Positions 56,980 to 64,000 of a stretch of 64,000 bases of DNA are shown here, piece by piece. This DNA comes from Rodentibacter caecimuris (lineage in GTDB: Bacteria > Pseudomonadota > Gammaproteobacteria > Enterobacterales > Pasteurellaceae): contig NZ_BBXJ01000001.1 of assembly GCF_001019715.1 (NCBI RefSeq), forward strand, positions 2,046,001 to 2,110,000. The letters run 5' to 3'. The notes under the pieces are model-generated. The model was not told the DNA's origin. It ran no database searches and worked only from the letters and a program-made list of their open reading frames with translations. The first letter of the stretch is position 1; every line of letters starts with the position of its first letter. The translations under genes and the position numbers were made by a program.

Positions 56980-57641
56980 TGATGGCACTAATTGAATATC
57001 ATCCCCCAATGGAACCTTATTTAGATATTGTTTATCAAGATAACTATATTTGCGTGGTGAATAAACCGAGCGGGCTGCTTTCCGTACCGGGCAACCAACC
57101 GCAATATTACGACAGTGCGATGAGCCGAGTGAAGGAAAAATTTGGTTTCTGCGAACCGGCACACCGTCTTGATATGGCAACCAGCGGCATTATTTTGTTT
57201 GCGTTAAGCAAAGCGGCGGATAAAGAACTCAAACGCCAATTCCGCGAGCGAGAACCGAAAAAACATTATCAAGCCTTAGTATGGGGACGTCTTGCACAAG
57301 ACTGTGGCGAGGTTAATTTGCCGATGATTTGTGATTGGGAGAACCGCCCACGCCAACGTTTAGATTTTGTCCTTGGCAAAAGAGCGGTCACAAAATTTGA
57401 GGTTTTAGCACGTTTACCCAATAACAGCAGTCGGGTAAAACTGACACCGATTACCGGCCGTTCCCACCAATTACGCCTGCATATGCTGGCATTAGGCCAC
57501 CCGATTTTAGGGGATAAATTCTATGCGCATCCACAAGCAAAAAGTATGTCGCCACGCCTCTGCCTTCACGCAGAAAGCCTAAGCATCACTCACCCCATCA
57601 GCGGTGAACCCATGACTTTTTGTGCAAAAGTCGATTTTTAA
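56979..57641 (+). CDS. rluA: Dual-specificity pseudouridine synthase RluA
   Basis: A 220-residue synthase that makes pseudouridine 746 in 23S rRNA and 32 in several tRNAs. The catalytic aspartate is in HRLDMATSG; GRSHQLRLHM and the YVNKPSGLLSVPG-type start are visible. The ATG overlaps the rapA stop (TAATG), so the two are co-translated. Confidence 0.95.
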   Translation: MMALIEYHPPMEPYLDIVYQDNYICVVNKPSGLLSVPGNQPQYYDSAMSRVKEKFGFCEPAHRLDMATSGIILFALSKAADKELKRQFREREPKKHYQALVWGRLAQDCGEVNLPMICDWENRPRQRLDFVLGKRAVTKFEVLARLPNNSSRVKLTPITGRSHQLRLHMLALGHPILGDKFYAHPQAKSMSPRLCLHAESLSITHPISGEPMTFCAKVDF

Positions 57642-57647
57642 CGAAAA

Positions 57648-57675
57648 ACAGCCTCCCCAAAAACATGGGGAGGAT
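57648..57675 (-). terminator. Terminator of the PTS gene
   Basis: Stem CCTCCCC / GGGGAGG; read on the minus strand it is followed by CTGTTTTT, so it serves the leftward EIICB gene. Confidence 0.75.
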
Positions 57676-57684
57676 AGCGCTCAT

Positions 57685-59178
57685 CTAATCTTCTTTTCCT
57701 AAAATCTGATTGACTTCGCTTTTATATAGTACCGCTTTCGCCCCAAAAACGGCTTGAATCCCTCCGCCGACTTCCAACACATCAATCGCGCCAAGGGATT
57801 TTAATCGTGCTTTATCGACTAATTTCACATCTTTAACCGATACCCGTAAACGGGTAATGCAGGCATCTACATTTTCAATATTTTCCGCCCCACCAAGACC
57901 CGCAATAACATAGTGGGCATTTTCGGTGAGAGAAGTCGTTTGTAATTCCGCACTTTCTTCAGTGTCTTCCGCTCTTCCCGGTGTCATGACATTGAATCGG
58001 GTAATTAGGAAGCGAAATGAGAAATAATAGAGTAACGCCCAAGGCCCCCCCACTAAAACCACACGAATCCAATGCGTATTCTCATTGCCTTGTAAAATAC
58101 CGAAGAGTAAAAAATCAATCAGTCCGCCGGAGAAAGTATTCCCAATGGAAATATTGAGTAAGTCGGCAATATAAAAAGAAACACCGTCCAAAAATGCATG
58201 AAATACATAAAGCCAAGGTGCAACGAATAAGAACATAAACTCGATAGGTTCAGTAATGCCGGTGATAAATGAGGTTAACGCCGCGCCTAAAAACAATCCG
58301 CCAATTTTTGCCCGACGGGATTTTGGCACGCAATGATACATCGCTAAGCAAGCAGCCGGCAAACCAAACATCATGGTATCAAAACGACCGGCAAAAAAAC
58401 GCGTACCTTCGGTGAATAAACCTTGATGGTTAGGATCGGCTAATTGAGCAAAGAAAATTTTTTGTGCTCCAATGATGGTTTCTCCATTTACGATTTCCGT
58501 CCCGCCTAATTCGGTGTACCAAAATAGCGGATAGATCATATGGTGTAATCCCACTGCGCCACTTAACCGCATAAGAAAACCGTAGAAAAATGTTCCGATC
58601 TCGCCCATTGAAGCGATACCTTCACCGGCAGAGACTAACCAGCCTTGAAAGGTCGGCCAAATTAAAAAGAAAACTGCGCCGATAAAAATCGCTGCAAATG
58701 CCGTAACGATCGGCACAAATCGAGAGCCGCCAAAAAAGCCCAAGATTTGCGGTAATTGGATATTATGGTAACGATTATGTAGTTTTACTGTTACCAAGCC
58801 CATAACTAATGATCCGATCACACCGGTATCAATACTTTTTACCTCAGGAGAAAAGAGAGGAATTAAAGCAGAAATCGTCCCGCTCATAATTAAATAACCG
58901 ACTACTGCTGCAAGTGCGGCAACGCCTTTATCCCGTTTTGCCAGACCAATACCTAAACCGATACAAAGAAACAATGCCAAATTCGCAAATACGACCGAAC
59001 CCGCAGAAGACATAATTTGGAAAATACCTTGCAGCAACGAATTATCCAGTACCGGATAGGCTTGCAGTGTGGCTTTATTGGATAGTGCGCCGCCAATACC
59101 CAGTAATAGACCGGCGGCGGGTAAAATAGCAATCGGCAACATAAAGGCTTTGCCGATTTGTTGTAGTTGTTTAAACAT
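57685..59178 (-). CDS. PTS EIICB permease, glucose/maltose family
   Basis: A 497-residue PTS transporter: EIIC membrane domain (about 1-385; FMLPIAILPAAGLLLGIG, GITEPIEFMF) and a C-terminal EIIB domain with the phosphorylated Cys in NVDACITRLRV. There is no EIIA domain, so phosphate would come from a free EIIA such as Crr. The family includes PtsG, MalX and NagE; the exact sugar is not clear. GAGGAG precedes the start and TATAAT on the minus strand lies about 38 bp upstream (59214-59219). Confidence 0.88.
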   Translation of the reverse strand: MFKQLQQIGKAFMLPIAILPAAGLLLGIGGALSNKATLQAYPVLDNSLLQGIFQIMSSAGSVVFANLALFLCIGLGIGLAKRDKGVAALAAVVGYLIMSGTISALIPLFSPEVKSIDTGVIGSLVMGLVTVKLHNRYHNIQLPQILGFFGGSRFVPIVTAFAAIFIGAVFFLIWPTFQGWLVSAGEGIASMGEIGTFFYGFLMRLSGAVGLHHMIYPLFWYTELGGTEIVNGETIIGAQKIFFAQLADPNHQGLFTEGTRFFAGRFDTMMFGLPAACLAMYHCVPKSRRAKIGGLFLGAALTSFITGITEPIEFMFLFVAPWLYVFHAFLDGVSFYIADLLNISIGNTFSGGLIDFLLFGILQGNENTHWIRVVLVGGPWALLYYFSFRFLITRFNVMTPGRAEDTEESAELQTTSLTENAHYVIAGLGGAENIENVDACITRLRVSVKDVKLVDKARLKSLGAIDVLEVGGGIQAVFGAKAVLYKSEVNQILGKED

Positions 59179-59195
59179 AGGCTCCTCACATTAAG

Positions 59196-59387
59196 TTAAA
59201 ATTTGCGATTTCTATTATAAAGCTTGTTAATGATCCCATGAACATATATTGCATTACCAGTTCCAAAAATTTGACTGTTCTCTCGCTTGCTCATAAACAT
59301 CGAAACCCAACGTTTCGTATTTTCATTCGCTTCCCTTAAGTAGTTTGGATTCGCATAGTCAAGATTTCCATCAACGATAGATTTTTC
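59196..59387 (-). pseudogene. Remnant of an unknown gene (63-residue open stretch, no start)
   Basis: A continuous protein-like reading of 63 residues on the minus strand ending NAIYVHGIINKLYNRNRKF-stop, with normal codon composition, directly after a stop codon and without a plausible start or ribosome site. It overlaps the promoter area of the PTS gene. It looks like the 3' end of a deleted gene. The family is not recognised. Confidence 0.45.
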
Positions 59388-59434
59388 TCAGTTAGATCTA
59401 TTTCTTAGATGTTCAATTACACCTTCCTTTACTT

Positions 59435-59527
59435 TTAAGCTAACTCTATTCGAGTCAAAGCTTGAATAACATCAGCTTTAAACGAAAGTTTTTCACCATT
59501 CCGTAGTCCTCTTCTAGTTGTAAAGAA
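59435..59527 (-). pseudogene. Remnant of an unknown gene (30-residue open stretch)
   Basis: Another minus-strand fragment, TTRRGLRNGEKLSFKADV and on to TRIELA-stop, upstream of and in the same direction as the 59196-59387 fragment. Together they suggest an eroded operon between the PTS gene and the immunity array. The family is not recognised. Confidence 0.35.
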
Positions 59528-59569
59528 TTAGAAGTAACTACACTTTTAACCCCTTTAGCCTAAAAGTGC

Positions 59570-59612
59570 GGTCACAAAATCCGAAGGATTTTGAACGTTG
59601 GCTTTGCCAACG
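59570..59612. repeat. Two small hairpins beside an uptake signal
   Basis: CAAAATCC-GAA-GGATTTTG (59575-59593) and GTTGGC-TTT-GCCAAC (59597-59611) just after an AAGTGCGGT core. They lie about 40-80 bp beyond the stop of the intact immunity-like gene and may end its transcript. Confidence 0.5.
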
Positions 59613-59652
59613 GCTCTGTAATAGCGAATAAATCAACTCAGTAATTTATGAG

Positions 59653-60834
59653 TCATTTTTCCGTTATTTTTTTCGGTTTTTTCGGCAGACCCGTTTCTAA
59701 ATCTAACCCATTATCCACTCGACCCCCAGCCTGATTTGCCAGTTTCATCATTAATGCCTCACTCGGTTTTGGCGGGGCTTCCCCTTCATACCAACGCTGA
59801 AAGGCAATTTTGCCGTCCCATTCTGGCAAGGGGGCTGGAGGTAATGGCACGATATCGTCTAAGTCGGGGACTTTGGGTTGGAGGTAGTCTTTTTCATAAA
59901 GGTAATCCTCTATAATTTTATAACGTCGAGAACGCTCGGAATCAGGCTGTAAATTTAGAAAATTAAGTTTATCCCCCGATCCGGTTTTATCACTAAACCC
60001 ATTTGCCAATCGTAACGCAGATTGTGAATTTCCATTTTTAACCCCTTGATGAAAGGCTTCTAACGCTTCTGAGTATTTACTATCCATTTTTAAGCCAATC
60101 CCTAAGAAATTTGAAGCAACACCTAATCCTTGCTCTGAGGCACAAGAACGCAATTGTTTAATAATGTTTAGACGCATCTGTAATGTTTCTTCATCATTAA
60201 TCTCGCCTAACATATCCGCCACAACATACTGTGCTTCCCGACTGCCTAAATTCGCCGCCTTTCTTAAATAAGCATATTGACCGTCTTTTTCGGTACGTAC
60301 CCCGTATCCCACATCTAAATAGCCATACAGATTGTAATAAGCGGTGGCTGGTAGCTGTTTTGCTAATTCTTCATTGAGATTATGCACCTCCGTTTGCGGC
60401 ATATCGGCACTAATGCGTCCGCTTTTGAGTAGATATTGCAAACGAATATTGGCTTTATAATCGCCGTTTAGTGCTGCAATGCGGTAATACCTCGCCAAGC
60501 CGTTCCATACCGTATCGCCCCGTTTGCCCGTCCACATATTGTGCAGGTCGTGGTACAACGCATAGTTATAAAGTTGTTGAGTTTCTGCCGAGAGTTCGGG
60601 TTTCTCTTCGTGTTTGCAGACGAATGCTAAATTCGCTTGTAGCTGCGCCATTTTTTCCATTTTGATTTTTTCCGCTTGATATTTATTAATATAATTTTCA
60701 ATAAAATTGCTTGAAGGTGAATGCCCCACCCCGCCTAAATCAATCCCGTTGAAGAAACGATTGCCTGCCCAAATCACGATTGCAATTAAGACGATTACAC
60801 TAATCAATATCCATTTTAAAATTCGTGCCATCAT
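59653..60834 (-). CDS. Immunity-like protein of a phospholipase effector, copy 1 (intact)
   Basis: A 393-residue protein with one N-terminal membrane helix (LKWILISVIVLIAIVIWAG) and a large, probably periplasmic helical domain with Sel1/TPR-like repeats (for example LRKAANLGSREAQYVVADML). It ends in a proline-rich segment (PLPPAPLPEWDGKIAFQRWY). It is the most distal of three paralogues behind a phospholipase D gene; three tandem Sel1-like immunity genes next to a PLD effector (Tle5b type) are known in Pseudomonas. Periplasmic protection against the effector is inferred from context. Confidence 0.7.
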   Translation of the reverse strand: MMARILKWILISVIVLIAIVIWAGNRFFNGIDLGGVGHSPSSNFIENYINKYQAEKIKMEKMAQLQANLAFVCKHEEKPELSAETQQLYNYALYHDLHNMWTGKRGDTVWNGLARYYRIAALNGDYKANIRLQYLLKSGRISADMPQTEVHNLNEELAKQLPATAYYNLYGYLDVGYGVRTEKDGQYAYLRKAANLGSREAQYVVADMLGEINDEETLQMRLNIIKQLRSCASEQGLGVASNFLGIGLKMDSKYSEALEAFHQGVKNGNSQSALRLANGFSDKTGSGDKLNFLNLQPDSERSRRYKIIEDYLYEKDYLQPKVPDLDDIVPLPPAPLPEWDGKIAFQRWYEGEAPPKPSEALMMKLANQAGGRVDNGLDLETGLPKKPKKITEK

Positions 60835-60899
60835 TCATCACTCCAGAAAATCACAATGAGAAAATCTCATCCGTAAAACACTAAAAACATACTAAAAAA

Positions 60900-60939
60900 T
60901 AACCGCACTTTTAAATTGTTCAGCCTAAAAGTGCGGTTA
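60900..60939. terminator. Inverted uptake-signal hairpin between immunity copies 1 and 2
   Basis: TAACCGCACTTTT (60900-60912) pairs with AAAAGTGCGGTTA (60927-60939). The whole spacer is closely repeated between copies 2 and 3. Confidence 0.8.
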
Positions 60940-60948
60940 ACTTTTCCA

Positions 60949-62115
60949 TTATTTTTTCGGTTTTTTCGGCAGACCCGTTTCTAAATCTAACCCATTATCC
61001 ACTCGAACACCTGCCTGATTTGCCAGTTTTAACATCAGGGCTTCACTCGGTTTAGGCGGAGCGTCGCCTTCATACCAACGCTGAAAGGCAATTTTGCCAT
61101 CCCATTCCGGCAAGGGGGCTGGCGGCAATGGAACAATATCGTCGAGATCGGGAACTTTGGGTTGGAGGTAGTCTTTATCATAAAGATAATCGCCGATAAT
61201 TTTATAGCGACGAGATCGTTCACTATCCTCTTTAAGACTTAAATTATCTAAGTATTTTTCTTCTTTACTATTATTAAATACTCTTGCTAAAACATTAGCA
61301 GAAAGTTCACTACCATTCTTTACACCTTGATGAAACACATCTAAAGCTTTTTGATATTCTTTATCCAACTGAAATCCTATCCCTAAGGAATCCGAAGCTT
61401 TCCCTAACCCTTGTTCAGAGGCACAAGAAAGTAACTGTTCTATCAATTTCAAACGCATTTGCAAGGTTTCTTCATCATTAATATCGCCTAACATATTCGC
61501 CACAACATACTGTGCTTCCCGACTGCCTAAATCCGCCGCCTTTCTTAAGTAAGCATATTGACCGTCTTTTTCGGTACGTACCCCGTAGCCCACATCTAAA
61601 TAACCGTACAGATTATAATAAGCGGTGGCAGGTAGTTGTTTTGCTAACTCTTCATTGAGATTATGCACCTCCGTTTGCGGCATATCGGAACTAATACGTC
61701 CGCTTTTGAGTAGATATTGCAAACGGATATTGGCCTTATAATCGCCGTTTAGTGCTGCAATGCGGTAATAACGGGCTAATCCGTTCCATACCGCATCGCC
61801 CCGTTTGCCCGTCCACATATTGTGCAGGTCGTGGTACAACGCATAGTTATACAGCTATTGGGTTTCTGTCGAGAGTTCGGGTTTTTCTTCGTGTTTACAG
61901 ACAAATTCCAGACTTGCCTGTAATTGCTCCATTTTTTCCATTTTGTTTTTTTCCGTTTGATATTTATTCATATAATCTTCAATAAAATTAGTTGAAGGTG
62001 AATGCCCTGAACCGCCCAAATCAATCCCGTTGAAGAAACGATTGCCTGCCCAAATCGCGATTACAATTAAGGCGATTACACCAATCACTATCCATTTTAA
62101 AATTCGTGCCATCAT
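60949..62115 (-). pseudogene. Immunity-like paralogue, copy 2, interrupted by an amber codon
   Basis: Full-length homologue of copy 1 (start 62115, MMARILKWIVIG) broken by TAG at 61855-61857, where copies 1 and 3 have a Gln codon (ETQQLYNY). One base change (CAG to TAG) explains it. The parts before (86 residues) and after stay in frame and similar to the paralogues, so decay is recent. An internal restart at the Met of MYHDLHNMW (61839) could make a protein without its membrane anchor. Confidence 0.85.
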
Positions 62116-62172
62116 TCATCACTCCGGAAAATCACAATGAAAAAATCTCATCCGTAAAACACGCTAAAAAAC

Positions 62173-62210
62173 AACCGCACTTTTAAATTGTTCAGCCTAA
62201 AAGTGCGGTT
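62173..62210. terminator. Inverted uptake-signal hairpin between immunity copies 2 and 3
   Basis: AACCGCACTTTT and AAAAGTGCGGTT form a 12-bp stem. Same arrangement as at 60900-60939, so the hairpin was duplicated with the gene. Confidence 0.8.
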
Positions 62211-62220
62211 AATTTTTCCG

Positions 62221-63383
62221 TTATTTTTTCACTTTCTTCGGTAAATTCGTTTCTAAATCCAGCCCGTTATCCACCCGAACCCCGGCTTGATTGGCCAGTT
62301 TCATCATTAATGCCTCACTTGGTTTGGGTGGGGCGTCGCCTTCATACCAACGTTGAAAAGCAATTTTGCCGTCCCATTCCGGCAAAGGGGCAGGGGGTAA
62401 CGGCACAATATCGTCGAGATCGGGGACTTTGGGTTGGAGGTAGTCTTTATAGGCTAAATATTTCCAAATCATTTCATAACGTCTAGCACGTTCCGGATCT
62501 TCCTTAAGATTTAAAGCAGTTAAGTATTTTTCTTTTCTAGTATTACTAAATACTCCAACTAAAACATTTGCGGAAAGAGCACTACCATTTTTTACACCTT
62601 GATGAAACGCTCCCAGTGCTTTTTGATATTCTTTCTTTCAAGCCCAATACCTAACATAACTGACGCTTTACCTAATCCTTGTTCCGAAGCGCAAGCTAAC
62701 AGCTGGTCATAAATTTTTAAACGTAGCGGTCTTGTTTCTTCATCGTTAATATCTGTCAGAATATCTCCAACAACATACTGAGCTTCCCGACTGCCTAAAT
62801 CCGCCGCTTTTCTTAAGTAAGCATACTTGCCGTCTTTTTCGGTACGTACCCCGTAGCCCACATCTAAATAGCCGTACAGATTGTAATAAGCGGTGGCAGG
62901 TAGTTGTTTTGCCAACTCTTCATTGAGATTATGCACCTCCGTTTGCGGCATATCGGAACTAATACGTCCGCTTTTGAGTAGATATTGCAAACGAATATTG
63001 GCTTTATAATCGCCGTTTAGTGCTGCAATGCGGTAATACCTTGCCAGGCCGTTCCATACCGCATCGCCCCGTTTACCCGTCCACATATTATGTAAATCAT
63101 GATAAAGGGCGTAATTATATAATTGTTGGGTTTCTGCCGAGAGTTCAGGTTTATCTTCGTGTTTACAGACAAATTCCAGACTTGCCTGTAATTGCTCCAT
63201 TTTTTCCATTTTGTTTTTTTCCGTTTGATATTTATTCATATAATCTTCAATAAAATTGGTTGAAGGTGAATGCCCCGCACCGCCCAAATCGATTCCATTG
63301 AAGAAACGAGTACCTACCCAAATCGCGATTACAATTAAGGCGATTATGCTAATCACTAGCCATTTTAAAATACGTGCCATCAT
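62221..63383 (-). pseudogene. Immunity-like paralogue, copy 3, frameshifted
   Basis: The gene starts at 63383 (MMARILKWLVIS) and stays in frame to GLERKNIKK near 62640; the similarity then continues in another frame (KEYQKAL ... DYLQPK) down to 62221. The shift lies in a GAAAGAAAG stretch (about 62630-62640), a possible slippage site. Its start overlaps the phospholipase D stop (TAATG), so it was the effector-coupled copy. Confidence 0.85.
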
Positions 63384-64000
63384 TAATCACTCCGACTAAC
63401 CGTTGGATCCGCCCGATAAAATTCCCGTAATGCACATTCCGGAGAAGTTCCATCTTTTTGCGATCTCTTATTTCTTTCAATTAATTCTCCCCATTGATAA
63501 AATGCTTTCACCGCCACCGCATAATCATGCAGATTATCCGGATTTGCCGCCCCGTTTTTATTGGTGTGCAAATCCCATAAGCGTTTGCGTAACCCTTCCG
63601 CTACTTCGCCACATTCCATAATAATACCTAGCTCGGTATCCACCTGCATACTCCTTGTGTTGAGATTTGCCGAGCTGATAACGGTAAATACATCGTCCAT
63701 AATAGTGACCTTGGAATGTACATAGACTTCCGCCGGTATCTCGTTGCCTTTGCTGTCTTTGTAACTATGCACGTATTTACCCTGCTCATCTTTTGGCATT
63801 AAGGTGCAAATATGCGCTTTAATGCCCGGCGTATCGCTGATTTCATAGCCTAATTCTTTGGTGAGGTTGGTTTCTTCTTGGCTTAATTCTTGATTTTCAA
63901 TGAGATTTGCCTCTTGGTTATTTTGGTTTTTGTCGTTCTGTTCCCCTTGTTTTTTCTCCGCCTCTCGCTGTTTAGCTTTGATATCGGCAAGCTCTTTTTC
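63383..64000 (-). CDS. Phospholipase D family protein, probable T6SS effector (partial)
   Basis: C-terminal 205 residues of a gene that continues past the right edge. The second HKD motif is clear: VYVHSKVTIMDDVF (H-x-K-x4-D) followed by ISSANLNTRSMQVDTELGI. Upstream in frame is a Gln/Asn/Glu-rich linker (REAEKKQGEQNDKNQNNQEA) between the two PLD halves. The stop overlaps the first immunity-like gene. Tle5-type T6SS effectors have this domain and this neighbourhood; no secretion gene is visible in the window, so T6SS delivery is inference. Confidence 0.75.
   Translation of the reverse strand, partial: EKELADIKAKQREAEKKQGEQNDKNQNNQEANLIENQELSQEETNLTKELGYEISDTPGIKAHICTLMPKDEQGKYVHSYKDSKGNEIPAEVYVHSKVTIMDDVFTVISSANLNTRSMQVDTELGIIMECGEVAEGLRKRLWDLHTNKNGAANPDNLHDYAVAVKAFYQWGELIERNKRSQKDGTSPECALREFYRADPTVSRSD

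Overview
The window is chromosomal DNA of a Pasteurellaceae bacterium, most likely a Haemophilus of the H. influenzae / H. parainfluenzae group. The 9-base Hin-type DNA uptake signal AAGTGCGGT (or its complement) occurs many times, often as inverted pairs that act as terminators. The DNA is AT-rich, and most core genes read like close relatives of known Haemophilus proteins. Species assignment is inference.

Layout. 0-2.8 kb: copper module (CueR-type regulator, CopZ-like chaperone, CopA ATPase). 2.8-8.6 kb: envelope genes cpxA-cpxR-bamE and yejK, then divergent yejL-yejM. 8.8-9.8 kb: an amidohydrolase. 9.9-12.1 kb: four tandem tRNA-Val(UAC) genes divergent from gltX, then tRNA-Ala(GGC). 12.2-16.2 kb: an accessory locus with a surface lipoprotein and its Slam translocator, preceded by nested perfect palindromes. 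16.7-17.6 kb: a decayed integrase. About 17.8-30.3 kb: a P4/PICI-like phage satellite abutting tRNA-Ile2(CAU). It carries an integrase, two AlpA-type regulators, an Ogr/Delta zinc finger, an Icd-like gene, a DUF927 helicase with a candidate origin, a toxin-antitoxin pair, a second integrase and, unusually, its own P2 gpN-like capsid gene with a coiled-coil partner. 30.5-35.4 kb: the glyQ...glyS cluster with an Mrr-type nuclease gene inside it. 35.6-37.5 kb: a TonB-dependent receptor. 37.7-43.4 kb: an Ynb-like phospholipid operon. 43.6-50.5 kb: ispH, lspA, ileS, ribF, murJ. 50.8-59.2 kb: rpsT, srmB, trmN6, pnuC, rapA, rluA and a PTS EIICB gene. 59.2-59.6 kb: gene remnants. 59.6-64 kb: the end of a phospholipase D gene (probable T6SS effector) followed by three tandem immunity-like paralogues, two of them broken.

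The most unusual parts are the capsid-carrying satellite with an origin-like region and a candidate antisense RNA, the Slam/lipoprotein locus with a perfect 74-bp palindrome in its probable 5' leader, the partly decayed immunity array, and the expanded Ynb operon. No uptake signal was seen between about 11.75 and 25.97 kb, which fits recent acquisition of that stretch. All assignments were made by reading motifs and by family recognition; no database search was possible.
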